A stretch of 64,000 bases of DNA from Alkalinema pantanalense (GTDB lineage Bacteria; Cyanobacteriota; Cyanobacteriia; Leptolyngbyales; Leptolyngbyaceae): contig NZ_JBLZFX010000030.1 in NCBI RefSeq assembly GCF_050753345.1, positions 1-64,000 of the forward strand, read 5' to 3'. Below, piece after piece: positions 53,282 to 62,289 of the stretch; within the stretch, counting starts at the first letter, position 1; the number at the start of each line of letters is the position of its first letter. Position numbers and translations under genes: made by a program. The notes below the pieces were generated by a model. It ran no database searches, had not been told where the DNA came from, and saw only the letters and a program-made list of their open reading frames with translations.

Positions 53282-53521
53282 ATGATGCTAGTAATCGCAA
53301 CGATCCTAATCTCAATTCTACTCTTCATTCTACTATGGCGAGTCATCAAGGTAAGTATTGGACTACTTTTGGTCATTGTTGCAGTTATTGTAGGGCTACA
53401 ATATGGCTTCGGCATTGAACCCGAACAATTATGGGCTGAGATACAGATTCTTCCCCAAAAAGCTACTCACTTCGTACAGGGCTTTAATTGGCAAGCATTA
53501 ACCTCAATCTGGCTAGATTAA
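53282..53521 (+). CDS. Small membrane protein
   Basis: The 79-residue protein has two hydrophobic segments, ATILISILLFILLWRVI and VSIGLLLVIVAVIVGLQYGF, and a short polar tail. I do not recognise it. It follows the CadD gene by 220 nt on the same strand. Confidence 0.55.
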   Translation: MMLVIATILISILLFILLWRVIKVSIGLLLVIVAVIVGLQYGFGIEPEQLWAEIQILPQKATHFVQGFNWQALTSIWLD

Positions 53522-53730
53522 CTGAAGTCAGATCTCCTACTTAACAGGCTAAATTACATAACTGTAGCATTTTCAGGGAAACGCGCTCAGAGGAAGCCCA
53601 AACCAACTTATGTGGTGTCCAGTGGATGACTACTTGGCTAAGGTAGCAAGAGCCCCCCAACCGGGTGCACCGCTTTCTGAAGTGTTTCATTCACTCGTTA
53701 TTTACAACTCATGGAGTTGCTTTCTGCTGA

Positions 53731-54342
53731 TCAACTACCGATCGCAGCCAATACCTGATCCAGGGTCAGATTCAGTTCAGGAAAGGTAGGTGAAATAATC
53801 CGTTCTGCTCCACGAAACAGACTGACTTGATATTCTCCATCGACCAACTGATAGACCAAAAACGCAGGCTGTTTAGGCGTACCAATGTATCGTCGTCCAC
53901 CCAAACCGAGGTAATCTACAATCCAAAATTCAGGAATGCCCATTTCTTCGTAATCAGCAGCTTTACGCTGGTAATCATCACGCCAGTTAGTACTGACGAC
54001 CTCAACCACTAAAGACATGGATGCACCATGAATCAAAGTAGATTCTCGTTGCCAGCGAGGTTCATCTGCTAATTTCGACTGATCCACGATGACCACATCG
54101 GGTAGATAACCTGACAATTCACTGAAAGGCTTAACAGTACAGCTTTTAGGGAGGAAATAGGGCAGTTGCAATCGGTCAATTTCCACCAACAGTCTCCGAT
54201 TCAAGTATGCGACCACCTGTTCGTGGGATCCCGTGGGTTTCACTTCACACACCCTTCCATTGATTAACTCATAGCGTCCATCTTCTGGATACCAACCCAT
54301 AAAATCATCAAAGCTCATGAGATTAGGAATTGCTTGTACCAT
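53731..54342 (-). CDS. Uma2-family endonuclease (DUF820)
   Basis: The 203-residue protein shows the Uma2 restriction-endonuclease-like pattern: ELINGRVCEVKPTGSHEQVV, GYLPDVVIVDQSKL, SLVVEVVSTNWRDDYQRKAA and EMGIPEFWIVD, with the PD-(D/E)xK residues in the second and third of these. Such genes are very abundant in cyanobacteria, often near mobile DNA. The target is unknown. Confidence 0.85.
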   Translation of the reverse strand: MVQAIPNLMSFDDFMGWYPEDGRYELINGRVCEVKPTGSHEQVVAYLNRRLLVEIDRLQLPYFLPKSCTVKPFSELSGYLPDVVIVDQSKLADEPRWQRESTLIHGASMSLVVEVVSTNWRDDYQRKAADYEEMGIPEFWIVDYLGLGGRRYIGTPKQPAFLVYQLVDGEYQVSLFRGAERIISPTFPELNLTLDQVLAAIGS

Positions 54343-54489
54343 ATCAACTACCTCCTATTTAGTTAACCTATCTACTTTTCTAAAAGGATGGCTTAACCAT
54401 TGAGGCATCAGTGTAGGACACTACACCCCCAGATCCACGCTTGAGAACGTAGCTCTAGTCTCTCATAATTCATTTTCCCCTTCCCCAAC
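54343..54489. other. Intergenic
   Basis: Short gap between the Uma2 gene and the next minus-strand gene. No signal is recognised. Confidence 0.35.
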
Positions 54490-54801
54490 CTATTTCCCTA
54501 AATACACACTTTTCAGCCCCATTGTCCCCTTCTTCGTCACCCCCCAGTAACGCAGATAGCGGTAAGGGCCATAGGTCTTCCCCGTCTTAGAATCCGGAAT
54601 CATCTTCAGCTCAATATGCCCTCGGCCCCCATGCTTCCCCAGCGGTGTGCCATCCTCACGAGTCTCCGGGTTCTCCTCCTCTACCGCCTCCCGCCGCGCC
54701 TCCAGTAGCCCCTGAATCATCTCAGCCAGATCCCCCAACTCATCCTCACCCCAATCCTGGAGTTCCTGAATCAACCGCGCTGCTTTGCTCCGCTTTGGCA
54801 T
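54490..54801 (-). CDS. Hypothetical protein, plasmid-type
   Basis: The 103-residue protein has a charged helical N-half (KAARLIQELQDWGEDELGDL) and a basic C-half with GGRGHIELKMIPDSKTGKTY and GPYRYLRYWGVTKKG. It may bind nucleic acid. I do not recognise the family. Two 45-bp palindromic repeats lie just upstream. Confidence 0.6.
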   Translation of the reverse strand: MPKRSKAARLIQELQDWGEDELGDLAEMIQGLLEARREAVEEENPETREDGTPLGKHGGRGHIELKMIPDSKTGKTYGPYRYLRYWGVTKKGTMGLKSVYLGK

Positions 54802-54828
54802 CTCCTACCCCTGATCCCGCAAAAATCG

Positions 54829-54944
54829 CTTAGGGAATACTTAGGGATTTTTAACCTGTTTTTATTCCCTAAGTCCAGATTCACCTGTACTGCTTTTACT
54901 TAGGGAATAGTTAAGAGCCGTTTTACCTGATTTTATTCCCTAAA
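54829..54944. repeat. Two ~45-bp palindromic repeats, 70 bp apart
   Basis: Each unit starts CTTAGGGAATA and ends TTTTATTCCCTAA(G/A): 54829-54873 and 54899-54944. The outer arms are inverted repeats of each other and the units are direct repeats. They lie between the divergent genes at 54801 and 55021. They may be iterons, a partition site or operators. Confidence 0.7.
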
Positions 54945-55020
54945 CTTCGGCACTGCGCTTTATCCCTACCTCTATCAAACCGTGCTAGCGTAGAAACGAT
55001 TCCTCACTGACAAAACTCCG

Positions 55021-55638
55021 ATGATCACTCTCGGTATTACTAAAGCGATCACGAATCTCACCGAAGCTCACGCAAAATTGGGCATTGTACCTAGTACAGA
55101 TGCAACCTTTTTTACCGAATGGCGAGAATCATTGCCTTCGCTCAGTGATACCGAAAAGGCAAAGCTCGATCAACTTAAACAGCGCTATTTCTACTATGCC
55201 GATCGCGGAGCCATCACTGAAGGCACAGTCAATTTAATTCTGCTCTTTCCTCTCCTAGAAACGCTGGGATTCATCGATCCCCCCTACCAAGTTCGGAGTG
55301 AAAAATATGTTCGGTTTGCCATTGAAGATGGTGATACCTTGCTGGATGGGTTAATTGATGCCTTGGTGATTCACGATCGCCTTTGGTTGATTGTGATTGA
55401 AAGTAAACGCTATGGGTTTAGTGTGCGACAAGCGATCGCCCAAACCTTAGCCTACATGGTCGGTGCACCGATTTTTCCTGTATTTGCCCTGATTACGACC
55501 GGAGAAGATTACCTGTTCGTTAAATGCGATCGTGACTCTTCCCACTATGCACTGTCAGACAAATTTACCCTCAGCACTGCCGAAGGCAACGAACTGTATA
55601 CAGTCGCACAAATCTTGAAACGTCTGGTTAGTGGGTAG
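55021..55638 (+). CDS. HsdR N-terminal-like nuclease-fold protein, stand-alone
   Basis: The 205-residue protein matches the HSDR_N nuclease fold: FPLLETLGFIDPPYQVRSEK, then DGLIDALVIHDRLWLIVIESKR with the D...ExK catalytic residues, then AIAQTLAYMVG. Type I and III restriction enzymes carry this domain, but here there is no helicase part and no methylase or specificity gene nearby. It may be a solitary defence or maintenance protein. It is convergent to the polymerase gene with 4 nt between. Confidence 0.75.
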   Translation: MITLGITKAITNLTEAHAKLGIVPSTDATFFTEWRESLPSLSDTEKAKLDQLKQRYFYYADRGAITEGTVNLILLFPLLETLGFIDPPYQVRSEKYVRFAIEDGDTLLDGLIDALVIHDRLWLIVIESKRYGFSVRQAIAQTLAYMVGAPIFPVFALITTGEDYLFVKCDRDSSHYALSDKFTLSTAEGNELYTVAQILKRLVSG

Positions 55639-55642
55639 CAGA

Positions 55643-57421
55643 CTATTCCCCCCAACTCGCTGAAACTTTGATATCCACAACCACCGGAATCGGATGCAGA
55701 AACTTCCGAGCTGCCACAACCATACAGCGGTGTAAGAGATCACTGCTGTGCTTCGCTTCAGTAGCAGGACACTCCAACAAAATCTCATCATGAATCGTAC
55801 AAATCAGCTTGGCTCCTGTCTCTGCCAGCACTTTGTTGAGTTTCACTAACGCCAACTTCGTGATGTCAGCATTCAATCCCTGGACTGGATGATTTAGAAG
55901 TTCCGCCAGCCTAGGTTTATCGGCCCACCTGCGCCGCCGTCCTGCCAGGGTACGGCTCTCCTTTGTTCCCCGAATGTAACTGCGCTTGATCGTCTCATGC
56001 CACTCTGCCACCCCGGCGTAGGCTTCAAAGAAGCGCTTTCGGAATGCCTTTGCCTGCTCCAGAGACAGTGTAACCCCATACTTCATCTCCGCATAGCTCT
56101 GAAGTTTGGCGGCACCCATGCCGTAGATCAACCCAAAATTAATTGCTTTGGCCAGCCGTCGATCTTCCTCGCTTACATCCGCGATCGCTTTCCCAGTCAC
56201 CAGTGCTGCGGTCAACCGATGAAGATCCTCACCCTTACGGTAGGCTCGTTGCATCCGGGTATCGCCACTCAATCGAGCCACAATTCGCAGCTCAATTTGC
56301 GAATAGTCCGCTCGCACGATCCGGCAGCCTGGTGCAGCAACAAAGCAGGTTCGAGCTGCGGCATCGCGAGGAATGGTTTGCAAAGGAGGATTACGACAAG
56401 AAAATCGACCCGACCTAGCTCCAAGCTGATAGTACGTCGGGTGAATCCTCCCTGTCACTGGATGGACGTGCTTGGGCAAGCGATCGGCAAACGTAGCCGT
56501 GATTTTGGAGAGGTGGCGATAGTCTAACAACGCTTGAATCACAGGGTACCGTTTCGCCAGAGGCACCAACTCTTTCTGGTTCGTTGAATTCACAGGAATC
56601 CCAGCCGCTTGCAGTGCTGCCAGTACCTGCTGCGAAGAATTAGGGTTGATTGCATCTGTCATCTCCGGCAGTAAGGACATTTGGGCATTACCCGCGATCC
56701 GGAGTTGCCTGACCTGATGAAGTGCCACATCTCGATCGTTCTCCAGCTTTGCCCCTAACGTTTTCCAGCGAGAGAGGTCAAGCAACATGCCATTCAATTC
56801 CATCTGAGCCACCGCAGGCATACAGTGAAACTCAAGGTGGGCAATTTTGAGGAGGTGCGATCTCTCCAGCTTCTTGACCAAAATCGGATACAGTTCCAAT
56901 AAAATTGCGGCATCCAACGCTGCATACTGTAACTGTTTTGAAGTTAGGGGCTGGCTCCAATCACTGACCTGCTGGGTTTTATCCAGCTCCACATTCAATA
57001 GCTTTTGAGCAAGTATCTGCAACGAGAGACTTGTTTTTAACCCTGCCGTCAGCACTCGATAGGCCAGTTGTGTATCGAAGAAAGGTGCACTGGGCTGGAG
57101 TCCTGCCTTTGTAAGAAACTGCCAGTCGAATTTGCCATTGTGGGTAATTTTGATCGCGGGACTGGCGAGCAATTGGTGGAGCAGGCAGCGATCGTGAGGG
57201 GCAATCTGAGGTAAATCAATTAGAATCACGGGCTGATTGGGGACTGCAATTTGAATCAGTCGAATAGTATGAATATGAGGATCTAAACCAGTGGTTTCAC
57301 AATCCAAACCAAGAATGGGAGACTGTTCTAGCAATCGTAATGCCGTTTCAAGTTGTTTATTGGATGTAATCAAGCAATAGGCCACATCTTTTAAATTAGA
57401 ATCAGTTTTGCAAGCAGACAT
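55643..57421 (-). CDS. DNA polymerase I-like protein without the 5' nuclease domain
   Basis: The 592-residue protein has a 3'-5' exonuclease domain at the N-terminus (GLDCETTGLDPH, THNGKFDWQFL, LDAAILLELYP). Family A polymerase motifs follow: A (VRADYSQIELRIVARLSGD), B (RRLAKAINFGLIYGMGAAK) and C (CTIHDEILLECP). All catalytic residues look present. The usual 5'-3' exonuclease domain is missing, so it is a shortened PolA of the type carried by phages and large plasmids. It may replicate the element itself. Confidence 0.88.
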   Translation of the reverse strand: MSACKTDSNLKDVAYCLITSNKQLETALRLLEQSPILGLDCETTGLDPHIHTIRLIQIAVPNQPVILIDLPQIAPHDRCLLHQLLASPAIKITHNGKFDWQFLTKAGLQPSAPFFDTQLAYRVLTAGLKTSLSLQILAQKLLNVELDKTQQVSDWSQPLTSKQLQYAALDAAILLELYPILVKKLERSHLLKIAHLEFHCMPAVAQMELNGMLLDLSRWKTLGAKLENDRDVALHQVRQLRIAGNAQMSLLPEMTDAINPNSSQQVLAALQAAGIPVNSTNQKELVPLAKRYPVIQALLDYRHLSKITATFADRLPKHVHPVTGRIHPTYYQLGARSGRFSCRNPPLQTIPRDAAARTCFVAAPGCRIVRADYSQIELRIVARLSGDTRMQRAYRKGEDLHRLTAALVTGKAIADVSEEDRRLAKAINFGLIYGMGAAKLQSYAEMKYGVTLSLEQAKAFRKRFFEAYAGVAEWHETIKRSYIRGTKESRTLAGRRRRWADKPRLAELLNHPVQGLNADITKLALVKLNKVLAETGAKLICTIHDEILLECPATEAKHSSDLLHRCMVVAARKFLHPIPVVVDIKVSASWGE

Positions 57422-57490
57422 GATCGGAAATGGATGGAGAACTAGCTTGAAGGGGCGGTAGCACCAACCATTTCCGTCAACTTTTAGGAT

Positions 57491-58219
57491 TTAAAACAAT
57501 CTGACTTGCTCTGGTTGGTCGGTTGTTTGAACAGGATTAACGGCCTTTGCTTCTCCTGTTTCTCGATGATGTCGCTTTCCCCATCCTTGTTGGGCTGCGT
57601 GCTTTACAACACTTTGACGAATCGATCGACTCAAATTCTGAAACTCAGTTTTGACAGCCTTGAACTCAATTACATGACCACCCGTCAAGTCATAAAAATT
57701 GTCAGCCCCTTCGGGTAATTTGTTATGCTTCCGCATCACCTCATTACCTGCCCAAATGTAGAGGTCAGAATAGTCGCGGTGCATAGGTGCTTCAAAACTC
57801 GCAGGCATCATGTAAGCCAATACTTCAGTCGGGGTAGCGTAATCTCCCACTTGCTCCTGTTCATATTCAGAAAGAATGAGGTCAAACCGATCGTGGACAC
57901 AGGCCGCCTTCAACCATTTTGGAACCACATCCCCCCACAAACTGCGATGCAATACCAGCGGGCCCGCTAAATAACGAACATGATGAATCGAAAAGTCTGC
58001 CATTTCTAACATACATGCTAATAATTCTTTGGGAACATCCAGGGATGCTAACAGCCGCAGCATCTCCAGAGTGCTAGATGAGCAACGGGTATCTTTATTC
58101 CCAGCCTCTTGTTGAAGAGTTCGGACTAACTCTTCAGGAATAAAACTCAATTGATCCACAGTACAAGTCTCCTGTAAAGCTGTAGCCGTTCCCCACAAAC
58201 AGCCAGTTGGCTGGAGCAT
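57491..58219 (-). CDS. Hypothetical protein
   Basis: The 242-residue protein, starting at the ATG at 58219, has SLDVPKELLACMLEMADFSI, a QEQVGDYATPTEVLAYMMPA stretch and a basic His-rich C-terminus (KHAAQQGWGKRHHRETG). The open frame extends to 58477 but then overlaps the opposite-strand gene. I do not recognise the family. It lies 69 nt upstream of the polymerase gene, so they may be cotranscribed. Confidence 0.6.
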   Translation of the reverse strand: MLQPTGCLWGTATALQETCTVDQLSFIPEELVRTLQQEAGNKDTRCSSSTLEMLRLLASLDVPKELLACMLEMADFSIHHVRYLAGPLVLHRSLWGDVVPKWLKAACVHDRFDLILSEYEQEQVGDYATPTEVLAYMMPASFEAPMHRDYSDLYIWAGNEVMRKHNKLPEGADNFYDLTGGHVIEFKAVKTEFQNLSRSIRQSVVKHAAQQGWGKRHHRETGEAKAVNPVQTTDQPEQVRLF

Positions 58220-58297
58220 TGTTGTCCAACTGGTTGAGGTAATTACTCGGTCATACTTTATAGGCTGACAAGCATATTGTTTCGGATGGATGCTTGC

Positions 58298-58606
58298 ATG
58301 ATGAATTCTGAACCGATACTTGATTTCAATAGCAATCTTGATCGTAATAGTGGCTATCAATCGGGAGGCTATCAAGCCCATGGTTATGGATGTAGACAAT
58401 CCATTTCTGGAGCAGGCACGAATCCCTGGCAAACCAATCACTTCAGCGATGGCTACCAGGAGAACATCTTTGAGCAAAACTTTGGTGATACGCCCTACTC
58501 AGAATCCACCGCGAAACCCAACCCTCGCCTAAGGGGCTATGGCAAGGGTTTTGGTTATCAGCAACAGCCGGAGCGCACTTTTTCTGCACCGGAATTAGAG
58601 CTATAA
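58298..58606 (+). CDS. Hypothetical Gly/Tyr/Asn-rich protein
   Basis: The 102-residue protein starts MMNSEPILDFNSNLDR and has repeated YQSGGYQAHGYG and GYGKGFGYQQQPE stretches. It is low in complexity and probably disordered. It precedes the wall-hydrolase gene by 24 nt and is divergent from the hypothetical gene. Confidence 0.5.
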   Translation: MMNSEPILDFNSNLDRNSGYQSGGYQAHGYGCRQSISGAGTNPWQTNHFSDGYQENIFEQNFGDTPYSESTAKPNPRLRGYGKGFGYQQQPERTFSAPELEL

Positions 58607-58630
58607 GCCCCCTTAACCCTGCTTGGTGTC

Positions 58631-61039
58631 ATGAGTATCCCATTGCGAATGCCAGACAGCTTCAAGAGGCAGCGGGTTCTAGCCTGGATGATTTCGCTGT
58701 GCTTCATGGTCATGAGTTTTTGCGGGTTCAATGCCCCTGCATTGGCTCGTACCCTTGACGATGGCAGCTTACCAACCCGGATTCTAGAAGTTACCGGGAG
58801 TCAATCTGGGCTACCTGCAACTCAAGTTTTATTGCCCGACTGGAACCGGATCTCTTTATCGCAGATGCCGGGTATTAGTCGCTCTGGCTCGATCGATGGC
58901 AAACCTTATCAGCCAGTGTTGGGGTATGACCTGAGCCGCCGTTGGAATGCTGGCATGACTCCCGATCGGTATTTGAAGTTGGGGGACATTTCGCAGGCAT
59001 TTCAGACAGAAGTATTCTCGCTAGGCACAATTTCCCAACTCACCAATCTCGATCTCAATCAAGTTGCCTTGAGTGTGTTTACCCTGGCAGCCGATCAAAC
59101 CTTGAGCCATTTAGCAAAGGTGGTGCCGGGATTGGCGCAAACCAATGTGTGGGCGATCGCGCCTGTCGCGGCGCTTTTGGCTGCCAAAGCCGTCGGCATT
59201 AATGTCTCTGATCAGACCCTGGCTGAAGTACTAGCGCAGCATCCCCAGGTTGGACAGCTACGCTTAAAGGAGATTGATCTTTCTCGCTTTTCTGTCACCT
59301 CTATTTCCAACCTGGAAGCCGTTCAGCTTCAACAGTTTGAGGGCTGGATGAACAGCTTTGCCAAAGATATTCCAGGATTAGGCCAGGTACCATTAGGGGC
59401 AATGCCAAACCCAATTACCGAGATGGGGAATCTGGTCATGCGAGTTGATCAGGTCTATGGGCCAGCAGAAGCACAACGCAACAACACCATTTCTGGCTCT
59501 GATGTGCAGGGCTTTTCTGTCCCCTGCGCTGAAACGGATTGCGCCTATGTTGAACTCGATGATTTGGAGAACGCTGGACGTAGTGCGCGTGGCAGGCTGG
59601 AAGGCAAGCAATGGATTTCAGGAAAATATCAGGAAGTCCAGGGTGGCTGGGGTATCTTGCTATCGGTGAATGGTGGACGAGAACCTACAGGGCGCTTGCC
59701 CTTCGGTTCTGCCTTCAAAGTTGTGGTGATGGAGCCAGATGAACCCACAGATACCGTAGATACCGCTCTATTCTTCCGTTTCTGTGCCAACGCTTTGGGC
59801 TGTACGCCTTACTTCATTGGTCCAGTACCATTCTTTACCTACAAAGTGAATGCTTTGAGGTTTGTCGGGGATTTGAGCGATCAACGCGCTGCCTCTGCCT
59901 CTCAACCCACTGGAGCTAGTCGAGAGTCTGGAAGTAACCGAACTGGTGATAGAAATCAAAATAAGGGCAATCCCTGTACTTTCGGTGGCAGCAGTCAACC
60001 TGTGTCGGCACAATCCGTGCAAGGAATTGATTTAAATGCATTGGCAGAGGCAATCGCCAGCATCGAAAGTGCTGGAAGCGGAGGTTATCAGGCCGTCGGA
60101 GTTCATACCTGCGCAGATGGGGGAAGTCACTGTGGACGGGGTTTAGGACGTTACCAGTTCATGAGCTACAACCCTTATGCAGTCCAGTTAATTGCTGCAA
60201 AGCCAGGGGGGCAGGGATTCTTAAATCGGATTGGACAGGGCTACCAATCCACTGAAGCAGAACTGTTTCAATTCTTTCCACCTGCTGATCAGGATCGCGC
60301 CTTTATGGCAGACCTCGCTAACAAAATTCAGGTAACGCAAGGACAGATCGATCCAACAACTGGACAACCTTTTACAGGCAACCGCTTATTAGAACGAGTG
60401 GCTCAAAAACACTTTGGTGGCGACTACAGTCGCGTTGATAGTAGCGGTTCCGATGCATTGGGTCGTATGAGTTTACAGGATTACGGTCGCGCTGCTGTGA
60501 CTCGCTATCGTAACGGTGGCAATGGCACATTAACCTGCGCTCCTAGTGCAACCCTGGCAAGCGTTAATTCCTCTGGCGTTAAAAGCAGGGAGGCCGCCCA
60601 GGGCAAAACACTGGGAAAGGCCACTGGTAGGCTGATCACCCCTGCTCCAGGCTTTCCAGTGACCAGTGAGTTTGGGCCTCGCTCTAGCCCTTGCGCGAGC
60701 TGTAGCTCTAATCATGCTGGCATTGATATCGGAACACCGATCGGGACACCGGTTCGGGCGGCTGATGACGGCAGTGTGCTCTACGCAGGGTGGCTATCCG
60801 GCTATGGCAAAACCCTGATTGTGGAACATACCAATGGCAGGATGACGCTCTATGCTCACCTAGATTCAATGGACGTGAGCGTGGGTACAACCGTACAACA
60901 GGGACAAGCGATCGCCCGTAGTGGGCAAAGTGGTTTGGGCACAGGCCCCCACCTGCACTTTGAAGTGATTGAAGGCGCGACTCCTGGCAATTGGCGTAGC
61001 GGTTCTTCCATCAATCCTAGACAGCGAGTTCAATTTTAA
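58631..61039 (+). CDS. Exported peptidoglycan hydrolase, lysozyme-like plus M23 domains
   Basis: The 802-residue protein has a signal (AWMISLCFMVMSFCGFNAPA, about residues 18-37), an approximately 400-residue N-terminal region I do not recognise, and a lysozyme/transglycosylase-like segment (GRGLGRYQFMSYNPYAVQLI). The C-terminal M23 endopeptidase has the zinc residues SNHAGIDIGTPIG and TGPHLHFEVIEG. Two lytic activities in one protein are typical of phage-tail or conjugation-associated hydrolases. It is in a row with two more envelope genes. Confidence 0.82.
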   Translation: MSIPLRMPDSFKRQRVLAWMISLCFMVMSFCGFNAPALARTLDDGSLPTRILEVTGSQSGLPATQVLLPDWNRISLSQMPGISRSGSIDGKPYQPVLGYDLSRRWNAGMTPDRYLKLGDISQAFQTEVFSLGTISQLTNLDLNQVALSVFTLAADQTLSHLAKVVPGLAQTNVWAIAPVAALLAAKAVGINVSDQTLAEVLAQHPQVGQLRLKEIDLSRFSVTSISNLEAVQLQQFEGWMNSFAKDIPGLGQVPLGAMPNPITEMGNLVMRVDQVYGPAEAQRNNTISGSDVQGFSVPCAETDCAYVELDDLENAGRSARGRLEGKQWISGKYQEVQGGWGILLSVNGGREPTGRLPFGSAFKVVVMEPDEPTDTVDTALFFRFCANALGCTPYFIGPVPFFTYKVNALRFVGDLSDQRAASASQPTGASRESGSNRTGDRNQNKGNPCTFGGSSQPVSAQSVQGIDLNALAEAIASIESAGSGGYQAVGVHTCADGGSHCGRGLGRYQFMSYNPYAVQLIAAKPGGQGFLNRIGQGYQSTEAELFQFFPPADQDRAFMADLANKIQVTQGQIDPTTGQPFTGNRLLERVAQKHFGGDYSRVDSSGSDALGRMSLQDYGRAAVTRYRNGGNGTLTCAPSATLASVNSSGVKSREAAQGKTLGKATGRLITPAPGFPVTSEFGPRSSPCASCSSNHAGIDIGTPIGTPVRAADDGSVLYAGWLSGYGKTLIVEHTNGRMTLYAHLDSMDVSVGTTVQQGQAIARSGQSGLGTGPHLHFEVIEGATPGNWRSGSSINPRQRVQF

Positions 61040-61052
61040 GGGGGAATTAACA

Positions 61053-61610
61053 ATGCGACCACACCAACAATTTTCGTTCCGATCCATTAGCATACATTTT
61101 TCTTCATATTTTTGGTTGTTAATTTTGATAGGAGTGTTGTGCACGATTGGGCTGGGATACCTTCCTCTTGATGCTCAAACTACGGGTATTCCAAAAACCG
61201 TCAGTCGCTGTATTCCTCAACAAACTCGACAGCCCATTGTGCGAAGCGAGCTAATCGGTTCTAGTCGCTTGCAGGGCAAAGACTATTACCTGCTGGCAAC
61301 TTATACCGAAAATAGCCAAGCACCAACGAATCTGATCATCGCGGTTAGGAATGGAAGCTGTGAGGAAGTGTTTTTTAACCCGATGGGCGATCGCCTTTCT
61401 TTTTCCAGTGCAGTTCCTCGATCGGTTGCCCAGCAGCTAACGCTGGCACAATACCGTCATGAAATTCAACGCATGGGCAAAGATCGCTTTCAGCAACAGG
61501 TCAGCCAGGGCGCAGCCTCAACTCAAAATCCTACCTGGTTTGCTGAGGAAGTCTGGGCACTGCGGCAGTTGGGCATTGCGGTTCCCGCCAATGTTCAGGT
61601 TCAACAGTGA
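61053..61610 (+). CDS. Hypothetical membrane-anchored protein
   Basis: The 185-residue protein has an N-terminal hydrophobic anchor (SSYFWLLILIGVLCTIGLGY) followed by a periplasmic domain with two Cys (VSRCIPQQ, NGSCEEV). A strong GGGGGA lies before the ATG at 61053. I do not recognise it. It follows the hydrolase gene by 13 nt. Confidence 0.6.
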   Translation: MRPHQQFSFRSISIHFSSYFWLLILIGVLCTIGLGYLPLDAQTTGIPKTVSRCIPQQTRQPIVRSELIGSSRLQGKDYYLLATYTENSQAPTNLIIAVRNGSCEEVFFNPMGDRLSFSSAVPRSVAQQLTLAQYRHEIQRMGKDRFQQQVSQGAASTQNPTWFAEEVWALRQLGIAVPANVQVQQ

Positions 61611-61635
61611 ATGCAAGTTGAGAAGGAAACTCGCT

Positions 61636-62289
61636 ATGACAGATTCAGCTTCAAACCTGGCTCCAACTCAGCAAGAACTGAGCACACCCCCCATTCCTGC
61701 ACCACCTCACTGGTTATGGCAGGTAGGATACTGGTTTCGCATCGGTTTTAGCCTTTTTCTGCTGTTATCGGTACTGATTGGCGTGGCAGGTTGTAGTTCC
61801 AGTGCAGCAACGGTTCCCTGGCAAAAAGCGACAGCAGTAGTCCCTGAATCTGTTTTAGAACAGGTGATTCAAGCGAACACTAATCTGGATATGGCACAAG
61901 CAAAAGAAACCCTGCTTGCTTGGACTGTAGACGGAAAAGCAAGCAAACTGACACTGTTTAATTTCAATACGCCTAATCTATGTGGAGCCTTGGGCTGTCT
62001 CTACGCTGGCTACTGGTTAAGAGAGAATCAACCCATAGTAGAGGTGTTCCAAAACTATCTCATCCCTAACCTTCCAGCAAATAAGGCGCTATTTCAAGTA
62101 GGAGAAAACCGGGGTCAGGCTCTGCCCTGTCTGGAGGTGTTACAGATGGAGAGCGATTCTCTCCGAGACGGCAAAGCCGATCGCTTACGACAGTTGAATT
62201 ATTGTTTTAATGGCGATTCTCATTCCGAGAGGCTACGCCAACGCTATCAGCTTGCCGATAGTCAACCTCTTAAAGCGTCGTTCAGATAG
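61636..62289 (+). CDS. Hypothetical membrane-anchored protein
   Basis: The 217-residue protein has one helix at about residues 37-56 (FRIGFSLFLLLSVLIGVAGC) that could be a lipoprotein signal (VAGC). A domain with TPNLCGALGCLYAGYWL and QALPCLEVLQM follows. AGAAGGAAA precedes the ATG. It is probably an envelope partner of the two preceding genes. I do not recognise the family. Confidence 0.6.
   Translation: MTDSASNLAPTQQELSTPPIPAPPHWLWQVGYWFRIGFSLFLLLSVLIGVAGCSSSAATVPWQKATAVVPESVLEQVIQANTNLDMAQAKETLLAWTVDGKASKLTLFNFNTPNLCGALGCLYAGYWLRENQPIVEVFQNYLIPNLPANKALFQVGENRGQALPCLEVLQMESDSLRDGKADRLRQLNYCFNGDSHSERLRQRYQLADSQPLKASFR

Noticed and set aside
54829..54944. Possible CRISPR array
   Set aside because: There are only two repeat units, they are palindromic over their whole length and no cas gene is nearby.
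58220..58477. N-terminal extension of the hypothetical minus-strand gene at 57.5 kb
   Set aside because: The extra 86 codons overlap the divergent gene and look unlike a protein; the ATG at 58219 is a better start.
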